Virus record (IMG/VR): IMGVR_UViG_3300035670_000483
Span: 1 to 42,039 of that record
Length of the DNA stretch: 42,039 bases
Source of the DNA: a virus
Direction: 5' to 3' (one strand)
Positions 34,291 to 40,718 of this stretch are shown here, piece after piece. A program made the position numbers and the translations under genes. Every line of letters begins with the position of its first letter. Within the stretch, counting starts at the first letter, position 1. The notes beneath the pieces are model-generated. The model made no database searches. It had not been told where the DNA came from and saw only the letters and a list, made by a program, of their open reading frames with translations.

Positions 34291-34502
34291 AACTGCTCCT
34301 GTTGGTGCTTGTAGTTGCGCTTCCACTGCTCCAGTTGCTCACCCCACGGCCCATCTTCCCGGATGTAAGCCCAGTACGGGGCACGGCCCTGGCCTGTGTC
34401 CCGGGTCAGGATAGCTACCCGCCCGTCCTCGGTGTCTTGGAGCTGCGCTGTGCTGGCCGTACCCTGGGCCGTGTCCTGCACCATGTTGTCGAATGTACTC
34501 AT
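34287..34502 (-). CDS. small early protein
   Basis: The 71 residues start MSTFDNMVQDTAQGTASTAQ at 34502, eight bases after GAGG. The middle (GRVAILTRDTGQGRAPYWAYIRED) suggests a small beta sheet, followed by a charged helix (WGEQLEQWKRNYKHQ). Not recognised. Confidence 0.65.
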   Translation of the reverse strand: MSTFDNMVQDTAQGTASTAQLQDTEDGRVAILTRDTGQGRAPYWAYIREDGPWGEQLEQWKRNYKHQQEQL

Positions 34503-34562
34503 TTTATTAACCTCACTCCACCCTTGCCAAACTATTGCACTCATCTCGGCGCTGGTCAGGTG

Positions 34563-35283
34563 CTAAATTAGTCCAGCAGAAAGGACTCTGAATGCTGTTG
34601 CAGCCACAATTGGTACTTGTCCATTTCGAATCCCGTCAGTGCGGCCCACGTCTCTGGCCATCCCATCATCCATTCCTCGAAACGTGGACAATGCACTCTT
34701 CCAATCTCGGTCTTGCGGAATGGGTTTGATGATCCGCCCCCATTCGTCCAGTCTTCCAGCTATGTGGTTCACTCCGCCATTCACTCCGCTTGGGGTAGGC
34801 AAGAATCCACATTCTATCTCGCTTGTGAATTTTGCCGAGGTGCCAAGCTCCAAGCACGCACCATCTAGAGTCATACCCCATCTCGGCAAGGTCTGACAAG
34901 ACAATATCCAATCCTCTAGTCCTAAGCAGCGGGGAATTTTCTGCGAACACAAGACCAGGCCCAACTTCCCCAATGATTCTTGAATATTCCTTCCATAATC
35001 CGCTGCGGCTTCCATCAATTCCAGCGCCTTTGCCTGCGCTGCTAATGTCCTGACATGGGAATCCTCCTGTGATAATGTCGATCTTGCCGCACCAGGGATT
35101 TCCGTTAAATGTCGATACATCATCCCACATTGGGAATTTATCGAGAACTCCATCTCTTTGCCTTTGTTGCAGGCAAGCTCTTGCGTCGTCTCTAATCTCA
35201 ACTGCGCACACGGTATTGAATCCAAGTAGTTTTGAAGCGAGAAGTCCACCGCCCCTTCCTGCAAATAATGCCAACTCATTCAT
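34563..35283 (-). pseudogene. cytosine-C5 DNA methyltransferase, frame broken
   Basis: From 35283 the frame gives motif I LALFAGRGGGLLASKLLG, motif IV GGFPCQDISSAG with the catalytic Cys, motif VI FAENSPLL and motif VIII HKRDRMWILAYP, then continues as non-homologous residues to a stop at 34666. The +1 frame picks up exactly there: PSGVNGGVNHIAG, then DDGMARDVGRTDGIRNGQVP IVAATAFRVL, which contains motif X, to the stop at 34563. One C too many in the C4 run at 34792-34795 explains the shift. The joined protein would be about 239 residues with a very short target-recognition domain. It may be a dead gene, a sequencing error or +1 frameshifting; intact, it would methylate phage DNA against restriction. 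Confidence 0.85.
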
Positions 35284-35308
35284 ATTCCCTCCTGTTGGTT
35301 ATACCTAG

Positions 35309-35338
35309 AAAGCCCTGTATCACGCTGCACAGGGCTTT
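35309..35338. terminator. bidirectional hairpin terminator
   Basis: A perfect 10-bp stem AAAGCCCTGT/ACAGGGCTTT with a ten-base loop lies between two early genes. On the minus strand it ends in CTTTCTAGG, a short U run, so termination may be partial. Confidence 0.6.
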
Positions 35339-35391
35339 GTGGGTACAGCCTACCCAACCCTACAGGGCTAGGCAGGCTATTCGGTACAGGC

Positions 35392-36279
35392 TTATTTAGG
35401 CTGTTTCAGGCGACGGGCTGCCTTAGGGCGGCAATTGGCTACCCCTTTCACTGTATCCTCTACCCCGCCCCCGTAAGCTAGGCGGGCACCCTTAATTACG
35501 TCCTCTAGGAAACTGCCCGCGGGGGATACATATACCGCCCAGTCCGGGGCACCTTCAAAGTCCTCGGCAGAGCCCCACAGGATTTCCCATTCAGGCTTGG
35601 CTGGCTCTGGTTCAGACTGGGATGGGGCAGGGCATGGCTCCATATCCACCCACGGTTCCGCCACCCCTTGGGGGTAAGCATCCCCAGTGTCTGTGAAGAA
35701 CGGGCAACCTGTTCCGTTATCCCGTTGTAAGGTTGTAATGGTGCCAGGCTCAAAGTACCAACTCTTAATAACCCGGAACCAGTCCCCCTCCTTGGCCCCC
35801 ACTGGCCGCCCATTAGCCTCACGCTGCACAGTCGGCTCGGGATGTGGCTCTTGGGCAGGCTCTGCGGCCTTCTTGGGCTTGGCTAGGCGATAGGCAACAA
35901 TATCCCCACAGTACCCCACATGGTTCCAGTGGTAGTTATAAGCACCTAATGCAGACACTTTCTTGTACTTCTCCCCGTCCCGGCGCTTAACATCAATCAG
36001 AGTCCCTTCCGGCACAGGGCATTCCCCACCTTCCCACTTAATCCACGGGCGCTTGGCCTTCTTGGGCTTGAGGGGCTCAACAAAGTCTAGGTGCATGCAG
36101 GCCCCCGGCCCCCCATCCGCAATGTTGTAGGCGCACTCCCCGGAAAACAGGGGGTTTTTGGAGCCATCGTCCTCGAATAGAGTGACGGTGGCCCCTTCCT
36201 TGAACCCGCAGACATGGTTATGTAGTACCTGGAACTTGTCCCCTACCTTGTAACCCAACTTCTGACACGGTGTTTTCAT
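35392..36279 (-). CDS. multi-module early protein with repeated SH3-like units
   Basis: This is a 295-residue protein from ATG 36279 (GGAGA upstream); the open frame extends further but without a ribosome site. It has four parts: a barrel-like unit KVGDKFQVLHNHVCGFKEGA then VTLFEDDGS; a unit WIKWEGGECPVPEGTLIDVK ending DIVAYRLAKPKK, known from other phage proteins; a second barrel KEGDWFRVIKSWYFEPGTI then TTLQRDNGTG; and a C-terminal GAPDWAVYVSPAGSF that resembles the 65-residue protein at 30246. Pro/Glu-rich linkers join them. Modular binding protein of unknown target. Confidence 0.75.
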   Translation of the reverse strand: MKTPCQKLGYKVGDKFQVLHNHVCGFKEGATVTLFEDDGSKNPLFSGECAYNIADGGPGACMHLDFVEPLKPKKAKRPWIKWEGGECPVPEGTLIDVKRRDGEKYKKVSALGAYNYHWNHVGYCGDIVAYRLAKPKKAAEPAQEPHPEPTVQREANGRPVGAKEGDWFRVIKSWYFEPGTITTLQRDNGTGCPFFTDTGDAYPQGVAEPWVDMEPCPAPSQSEPEPAKPEWEILWGSAEDFEGAPDWAVYVSPAGSFLEDVIKGARLAYGGGVEDTVKGVANCRPKAARRLKQPK

Positions 36280-36508
36280 GTTTATATCTCCAGTAATTAA
36301 TGGGCACTGTAAATCCAGCCAGCACAGCCCTAACCTAAGGCCGTCTTGGCTGGAATCACACCCAGGCCGTGCCAGTCTATGTGCTGGTCGGTGCTGGTGT
36401 ACCCGTACCCCCGTCATAATCAGGGGAAGTGGGCTAGTCTCTCGGCCCTCACAGACGGGCCTCAGCATCTGGACAGGTACGCACCCCTGTCTGGTGTAGT
36501 GCTGGACT
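36280..36508 (-). other. 229-base gap without a clear gene
   Basis: An open frame upstream of the 295-residue gene crosses it, but no start there has a ribosome site and the residues (Arg/His/Pro-rich) do not look coding. No strong hairpin followed by T was seen. Confidence 0.4.
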
Positions 36509-36664
36509 TTAAGCCTTAGCGGTTACAGTGTCAACCCGTTTCCACCATGCCTCGTTGCTACCAGGGCAATTACCCTTTTGAGTGTCGAGGCGGGCAGTGT
36601 CACGGGCCGGACGGGCCTTGTTCTGCTTGCGCTGTCCCTTACGGGTGAACTGTGGCGTCGTCAT
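36509..36664 (-). CDS. small basic early protein
   Basis: The 51 residues start MTTPQFTRKGQRKQNKARPA at 36664 after GGGGAAA. Very Lys/Arg-rich in the first half, with WWKRVDTV near the end, so it may bind nucleic acid. Not recognised. Confidence 0.6.
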   Translation of the reverse strand: MTTPQFTRKGQRKQNKARPARDTARLDTQKGNCPGSNEAWWKRVDTVTAKA

Positions 36665-36698
36665 ACTGTTTCCCCTTGTTGCTGTCTGTCCGTTAATC

Positions 36699-36722
36699 AA
36701 GCCCACTGCCTAGAATGGGCTT
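36699..36722. other. intergenic hairpin (AACAAAG...CTTGATT family)
   Basis: Minus strand: AACAAAG, 7-bp stem AAGCCCA/TGGGCTT, then GATTAACGGACAG. Almost the same flanks surround the hairpin at 37086 and the stem of 15543. It lies just upstream of the ribosome site of the 51-residue gene. Confidence 0.6.
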
Positions 36723-36731
36723 TGTTAACGG

Positions 36732-37061
36732 CTACTTATATTTTCTCATTATGTCTCTGGCGTACTCTGCTGAGTGCCCCGCCTCTAGCTGTATGCGCTC
36801 CAGCACACCCACCGCCTGATCTATCATGGTGATCAGTTGTTCCCTTGTGTATCGTGTAGGGTTCATTAAGGAGCTAATAACCCCTTGTAAGAAGTCCTCG
36901 CTGGGTAACTGTGGTAGAATCTCCCCCTCTACATCGGAGGGCAGATTAACCAGCGTAGCCGAGTATTCCAAGGCATTCACCGCGTCCCGTTGTAAGTCCC
37001 CAGTATACCCCCGAGCGAGTGCCGGGTACTTTATGCACTCCGCAATCTTCCAGTAATCCAT
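36732..37061 (-). CDS. early protein of unknown function
   Basis: This 109-residue, mostly helical acidic protein (MDYWKIAECIKYPALARGYT...HSAEYARDIMRKYK) starts after GGAGGCTAC. No motif recognised. Flanked on both sides by near-identical hairpins (37086 and 36699), as though the gene-plus-hairpin unit had been inserted or duplicated. Confidence 0.7.
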   Translation of the reverse strand: MDYWKIAECIKYPALARGYTGDLQRDAVNALEYSATLVNLPSDVEGEILPQLPSEDFLQGVISSLMNPTRYTREQLITMIDQAVGVLERIQLEAGHSAEYARDIMRKYK

Positions 37062-37085
37062 GTAGCCTCCTACTGTCCGTTAATC

Positions 37086-37108
37086 AAGGGCACTTGCCAA
37101 GTGCCCTT
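37086..37108. other. intergenic hairpin (AACAAAG...CTTGATT family)
   Basis: A perfect 10-bp stem AAGGGCACTT/AAGTGCCCTT with a three-base loop, flanked on the minus strand by AACA and GATTAACGGACAG, identical flank to the hairpin at 36699. Confidence 0.65.
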
Positions 37109-37118
37109 TGTTAGCGGT

Positions 37119-37346
37119 TCAGTCAAACAAATCCCCATCCCCAAACAAGTCGCCAAGGATGGCCCCAGTTACACTTCCACCTACTATGGTTCCTAAGATG
37201 GCGCTGTCTGTAGCGTACCCCACTACGGCGGATAACAAGGCATCACCAGAACTAGGCTGAGGTGGGTTCACCTTGCCGACCAGTTTACACCAGCTTGCGT
37301 GGTACTCCCCGTTAGGCTTGCCGCAGTATGTACAGAAGTTGCTCAT
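37119..37346 (-). CDS. small zinc-ribbon protein with Gly-rich hydrophobic tail
   Basis: The 75 residues start MSNFCTYCGKPNGEYHASWC at 37346 after GAGGAGA. Cys-x2-Cys and His-x3-Cys may bind one zinc. The second half (DSAILGTIVGGSVTGAILGDLFGDGD) is Gly-rich and hydrophobic, like a short membrane hairpin. Not recognised. Confidence 0.7.
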   Translation of the reverse strand: MSNFCTYCGKPNGEYHASWCKLVGKVNPPQPSSGDALLSAVVGYATDSAILGTIVGGSVTGAILGDLFGDGDLFD

Positions 37347-37396
37347 ATTTGTCTCCTCAGTTGCTTGTATGGGCCAGCCAGTAAACAAGCCCTTGC

Positions 37397-37525
37397 TCAG
37401 TGTACAGCCCCGCCAATACCGGCTTGTGCTGACCCTTCCGTACTATCTGGTAACAGGCCGGGCCGGTACAGGTTCAGGGCGATTGTAGCGTGGCGGTGGG
37501 CTAGGGTTTGGTTGTTACTCTTCAT
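37397..37525 (-). CDS. possible small early protein
   Basis: The 42 residues (MKSNNQTLAHRHATIALNLY...) start at 37525 with GAGGG eight bases upstream, overlapping the end of the previous gene. The ribosome site and overlap favour a gene, but the sequence is not distinctive. Confidence 0.4.
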   Translation of the reverse strand: MKSNNQTLAHRHATIALNLYRPGLLPDSTEGSAQAGIGGAVH

Positions 37526-37901
37526 CGTCTTGTCCCTCTTCCTCGACAATCCACTCGGAGGGGGCCCAGTCGGAATGGCTGGTACAGTCGGCAATCATGG
37601 CCCATACTGCCATGGGACAGTGTAAGCCACCAAGGCCCGCGTCACGCAGGGCTTGCGCTGCTGACTCTGCTGACTCTGCTCCCAGGCTATCAAACATGGC
37701 GTCCTGATTGTCGGTGTGCTGGAGTACTTCTAGTGCCTTGCTGTAGTAAATGCAGAACTCGTGTCCGTCAATTACTTCGTACAGGCACTGGTCGGCGTAT
37801 TCTTCAGCGTCCCCGTCCCAGGTAAATCCCTGCTCCAGTGTGTCTGCCTTAACTTGGTCAACAATAGATTTGATTTCAGTCCAGTATTCGTGTGCGTTCA
37901 T
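37515..37901 (-). CDS. acidic early protein
   Basis: The 128 residues start MNAHEYWTEIKSIVDQVKAD at 37901 (GGAGTAATACC upstream). Strongly acidic, ending EEEGQDDEE. Acidic early proteins of T7-like phages are often DNA mimics or inhibitors of host enzymes, but no motif identifies a target here. Confidence 0.72.
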   Translation of the reverse strand: MNAHEYWTEIKSIVDQVKADTLEQGFTWDGDAEEYADQCLYEVIDGHEFCIYYSKALEVLQHTDNQDAMFDSLGAESAESAAQALRDAGLGGLHCPMAVWAMIADCTSHSDWAPSEWIVEEEGQDDEE

Positions 37902-37934
37902 GGTATTACTCCTATTATGGGGCCGGTATGGCTT

Positions 37935-37976
37935 CCCTTGTTGAGCCCGTCTAGTCTTAAACGGGCTGGGCAAGGG
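37935..37976 (-). other. two-part hairpin between early genes
   Basis: Outer stem CCCTTG/CAAGGG and inner stem AGCCCGT/ACGGGCT around a ten-base loop, directly after the stop codon of the 41-residue gene. A T7-like RNase III site or attenuator is possible. Confidence 0.55.
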
Positions 37977-38102
37977 TTAGTCGTTAAAGTAAGCGGCTTG
38001 TGTATCAGCGTCACAGGCCAGGGTTATGCCAGCGTCTAGCAGGTCAAGACAGTCCTGCAAGGTTAACCAGCGGTAGTGATCACATAATGTTAGGGTGGTC
38101 AT
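37977..38102 (-). CDS. very small early protein
   Basis: The 41 residues (MTTLTLCDHYRWLTLQDCLD...AAYFND) have three cysteines and an acidic, leucine-rich character. It starts four bases after the previous stop and ends directly before a hairpin. Not recognised. Confidence 0.5.
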   Translation of the reverse strand: MTTLTLCDHYRWLTLQDCLDLLDAGITLACDADTQAAYFND

Positions 38103-38106
38103 GTTG

Positions 38107-38382
38107 TTAGGCCTTGTTCCCGTTAAGTATATACGCCGCCTTAATGTTCCAATCCTTTAGGGTATGCGCGGGAATATCATCTTTGCCCGTCCCGTTGTTC
38201 CAGTACCCCACCGCAATGTGCAACGGGTGGATCTCGTACCATCCCCAGGCAGTGCCATCACAGTTTGGGTGCCGGTTAGTGCGGCGTTCTATCTTAGGGG
38301 CATCCCTGGAGTACCCTTTGCCGCCGTACCTTACTATATGGCGATTCCACGCTTCTAAATACTCTGCGGGCTCTTTAAGCAT
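38107..38382 (-). CDS. early protein of unknown function
   Basis: The 91 residues start MLKEPAEYLEAWNRHIVRYG at 38382, nine bases after GAGGAGG within the preceding gene's last codons. Rich in His, Trp and Tyr (GTAWGWYEIHPLHIAVGYWN). The longer open frame upstream lacks a ribosome site. Not recognised. Confidence 0.68.
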   Translation of the reverse strand: MLKEPAEYLEAWNRHIVRYGGKGYSRDAPKIERRTNRHPNCDGTAWGWYEIHPLHIAVGYWNNGTGKDDIPAHTLKDWNIKAAYILNGNKA

Positions 38383-38386
38383 TGAT

Positions 38387-38665
38387 TTAAACCTCCTCCT
38401 CACCCATCCAAGCAACCACTTGGCGGGACAGCTCACGACAAGCCTTGCGCCCAGGATTATCCTCCAAAGCCTCATACGGGGCAGGTAGTACGTCGTGGAT
38501 ACGGCGGCGGATTCGTAGTTCTGAGTCCCCAGGGTGGGCGATGCACGCCGCCCGCCCAGTCATGCTGAACGGTTTACCTGTGATGGTGTTACCGTGCCAG
38601 TCCGGCAGTGCTACCCACAACTTACCATCTACGTCTTTAGTTACTTCACAGTCAAATATTTTCAT
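38387..38665 (-). CDS. early protein of unknown function
   Basis: This 92-residue protein (MKIFDCEVTKDVDGKLWVAL...CRELSRQVVAWMGEEEV) starts with strands and ends in basic helices (SELRIRRRIHDVLPAPYEAL). GGGGAAAC precedes the start. Not recognised. Confidence 0.68.
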   Translation of the reverse strand: MKIFDCEVTKDVDGKLWVALPDWHGNTITGKPFSMTGRAACIAHPGDSELRIRRRIHDVLPAPYEALEDNPGRKACRELSRQVVAWMGEEEV

Positions 38666-38694
38666 AATTGTTTCCCCTTAGTTATTTGGCTTGT

Positions 38695-38734
38695 CTTATT
38701 ACTAGGCACTGGCTGGCAATGCCTAGGGTATAAG
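38695..38734 (-). other. two-part hairpin between first and second early genes
   Basis: Outer stem CTTAT/ATAAG and inner stem CTAGGCA/TGCCTAG; lies directly between the first early gene and the ribosome site of the second. Confidence 0.5.
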
Positions 38735-38742
38735 ACGGGCTA

Positions 38743-38943
38743 TTACAGGGCGGGGCCCTCGTTCTCCAGCTCGTAGTAGTATTGATGGTTCCGCATGAAC
38801 TCCCGGTTACATGCGGGGCACATGTGGCAGAAATGCTCAATCGGCATATCATACTGTTTAGCTTCCCAACGTATATTGGCCTCTTGTGACTTGGTCAGCT
38901 CCCGGCGGCAATTGTCACAGTGCATAATGGATTCAATAATCAT
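38743..38943 (-). CDS. first early protein, zinc-ribbon type
   Basis: The 66 residues (MIIESIMHCDNCRRELTKSQ...FCHMCPACNREFMRNHQYYY) show Cys-x2-Cys pairs at CDNC and CPAC plus extra Cys and His, consistent with one treble-clef or ribbon site. It is the first gene after the candidate early promoter, a position often used for host-takeover proteins. AGGAGA lies seven bases upstream. Confidence 0.72.
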   Translation of the reverse strand: MIIESIMHCDNCRRELTKSQEANIRWEAKQYDMPIEHFCHMCPACNREFMRNHQYYYELENEGPAL

Positions 38944-38963
38944 AGGGGGTATCTCCTAGTAAT

Positions 38964-38994
38964 CCGCCTGTATGCCCTTCGGGCTGCTAGGCGG
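38964..38994 (-). other. hairpin in the early leader
   Basis: Stem CCGCCT/AGGCGG with an inner GCCC-TTC-GGGC, placed between the candidate promoter start site and the first early ribosome site. It may protect the 5' end of the early transcript. Confidence 0.5.
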
Positions 38995-39016
38995 TGTATC
39001 TCGTTTCGATGGAGTA

Positions 39017-39046
39017 ACCTTAGCAAAGCGGATTTATTGGTGTCAA
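39017..39046 (-). promoter_or_regulatory. candidate host sigma70 early promoter
   Basis: On the minus strand TTGACA (39046-39041), an 18-base spacer ending in the extended element TGC, then TAAGGT (39022-39017). The -35 is perfect, the -10 matches three of six. It lies about 75 bases upstream of the first early gene in an AT-rich stretch, the only such candidate I find there. Confidence 0.5.
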
Positions 39047-39160
39047 ATTTATTTTTAGTCTTGTGTGTAAAGTTTGATGTATATCACATTCTTCAGTCTA
39101 ATCAGTACCTAAAAACAGGGGTATTTACCAGTCTAAAACTCCTTATATATCAATAACTAA

Positions 39161-39181
39161 ATGAAACACAGCACTATGAAG
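39161..39181 (+). promoter_or_regulatory. phage RNA polymerase promoter P3, facing away from the genes
   Basis: Identical 17+4 base element to P1 and P2 but on the plus strand, predicted first base G at 39178. It reads toward the non-coding tract and would be antisense to the late-end genes beyond 40143 if not stopped. Confidence 0.78.
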
Positions 39182-39325
39182 CAAGGCTTCGGGCCCGTCC
39201 CTATGGGACAGCAGGCTCTGGGGAACCGCCCTCAGGGTGGATGAGAATCCCTTCACACACGGGCACAGAAGACCGAGGTGGCACACCATTACACTGATGA
39301 TAATCAGGGAGGCAAGGTGATAGAT
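39178..39325 (+). ncRNA. structured RNA, copy 2 (plus strand, near presumed genome end)
   Basis: Inverted homologue of the leader RNA at 20052-20197. Hairpins: GAAGC-AAG-GCUUC (39178-39190); GUCCC-UAU-GGGAC (39197-39209); a bulged CUGGGG/CCCUCAG; GGAU-GAGA-AUCC (39239-39250); CGG/CCG around GCACAGAAGA (39260-39275); GGUG-GCA-CACC (39277-39287); CUGAU-GAUA-AUCAG (39294-39307); then GAGGCAAGGUGAUAGAU. Against copy 1 the second, fifth and seventh hairpins differ by compensatory base-pair changes (one, two and two pairs). Loops and linkers GCACAGAAGA and CUUCACACAC are unchanged. A 27-codon frame starts in the promoter itself but has no ribosome site and is not kept in the other copy. Confidence 0.8.
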
Positions 39326-40142
39326 ACGGAACCAAGGTAAAGAATCCAATAGATACAGACTGAACCTATAGATATAGATACCAAGGATATGGATACTGAT
39401 ACCCGCTAGCACAGCTCCTAGGTACAGGACAGGTCACGGGGCGGAGCCCCAGGTATAGAGGGTGCAGGACAGAACAGCCCATAGATAGGCCCGGCAGTAG
39501 CCCTGAAAAGAGGTAGGGAACAAGGGCAGGCACCAGCCATAGGTAGCCAAGGAATAGGCATAGGGTAGCCAAGGGATAGGCCAGGGTAGGCAAAAGAGGT
39601 AGGAGGGTAGGCCAGTAGGCACAGGGAGGTAGCCTAGGGATAGGCAGAAAAGAGGTAGATGGGTCAGGACACTCCCCAGCCCACCCCTCCCCACCCACCA
39701 CCGCCAAGCCCTACCAAGCCCGGCAGAAGCCCTAGCCAAGCCCAACAACAGGGCGGAGCCCTAGTACTAGTAGGTGCAGACCAGTCCAGCCCAGCACAGG
39801 CCCCGGACATAGCCCTAGCCATGCACCAACCAGACACCATGGCTGCCCACCGCCTAGCCTGTACACACTACACATAGCACACACAAGACAGGCAAGGAAC
39901 AGGCCCTAGGACAAGCCCAGGGCCATACCCTATGCCTACCCATAGCCTATCCCCATGCAATGCAGCATAGAGCGTTCTAGGGCCATCCCCGGCCATGCTA
40001 TAGGCCCAGCCTAGGCCAGGGTAGGCACTACCCCCGGTCTAGCCCAGCCCCAGCATGGCGGGTACCCCTACGGGGGAAAGGGAGGGGCTGGCTGGGTCGA
40101 GGACACCCTCGCAAATCTGCACCATTTTTAGCCCGAACCGGT
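39326..40142. repeat. low-complexity TAGG/CCTA-rich non-coding tract
   Basis: About 800 bases without a convincing gene on either strand. From about 39380 the plus strand is built from degenerate short units such as GGTAGGC, GGGATAGGC and GTAGCC, turning to CCTA/CCCAGC-type units after about 39670. A unit GGGGC-GGA-GCCCC followed by an AGGTGCAG-like stretch (39438-39450 on) recurs at 39750-39762 as AGGGC-GGA-GCCCT. T7-like phages carry arrays of short repeats beside their terminal repeats, so the physical genome ends and packaging site probably lie here. Confidence 0.6.
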
Positions 40143-40718
40143 CTACACATAAGGCCACGGTAAGTCCGTAGTGCCTTCATAGAAGGTCAACCACCAGAAC
40201 ACAGGGCTTGCTGCCTGAGCACTGTGGTTAGTAAATGTGAACACGTGCTGCCGGTTAGGGCCTAGTACAGTCTCCTTACCCGGGGCATCTGTCCCAATCT
40301 TGGAAGACCCTGTACCTGAGCCTATAATTGAGAATGGCCGGAGATACTGCACCCCCTGCACTGTAACTGTAGGGTTAGTAACCACAGTAACCTCTGTCGT
40401 ATTAGCACTGGTCGTGTTGGCATTGGTTGGCGTTGGTACAGCCGTACCTCCTGTGAAAGTACAAGAGTGTGCAGCACTGTACTGCAACTCTGTAGCGCCC
40501 CCACCAAAGGTGATTATACGGCTCTTAATCAGCACTGGCTTGCTTCCGGTAGTGAACCCTATGGTAACAGTAGCCCCTGCCCCTATAGTTGCAAAGCGGG
40601 TACTTACATCAAACTCTACTCCGTTCTTAACATTCGCCTCGGTATAGCTCTGCACAGTGAAAGCCCTGCGCCCAGCTAGGACTGACAACAGCCAGCCCCA
40701 TACCCCTGCTTTACCCAT
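40143..40718 (-). CDS. late protein of unknown function, likely virion-associated
   Basis: The 191-residue protein starts MGKAGVWGWLLSVLAGRRAF, then is beta-rich and Thr/Val/Gly-rich (VEFDVSTRFATIGAGATVTIGFTTG, here key pieces TRFATIGAG and VTIGFTTG; later HVFTFTNHSAQAASPVFWWL). Such composition suits a head or tail decoration protein. It is the last gene before the non-coding tract, coupled (TGATG) to the 71-residue gene. Not recognised. Confidence 0.7.
   Translation of the reverse strand: MGKAGVWGWLLSVLAGRRAFTVQSYTEANVKNGVEFDVSTRFATIGAGATVTIGFTTGSKPVLIKSRIITFGGGATELQYSAAHSCTFTGGTAVPTPTNANTTSANTTEVTVVTNPTVTVQGVQYLRPFSIIGSGTGSSKIGTDAPGKETVLGPNRQHVFTFTNHSAQAASPVFWWLTFYEGTTDLPWPYV

Noticed and set aside
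39111-39160. additional sigma70-like promoters (TTGATA with TAAAT; TTTACC with TATATC on the plus strand)
   Set aside because: Spacing or -10 boxes are poor; AT-rich sequence yields such matches by chance.
39161-39244. 27-codon frame starting in the promoter repeat (MKHSTMKQG...)
   Set aside because: The ATG is the first base of the promoter, upstream of the predicted transcript start, there is no ribosome site, and the frame diverges after the repeat in the other copies.
39659-39877. 72-residue plus-strand frame in the terminal tract
   Set aside because: Pro/Gln-rich low-complexity product of the repeats, no ribosome site.
39326-40142. CRISPR array
   Set aside because: Repeats are short, degenerate and irregularly spaced, without constant-length spacers.
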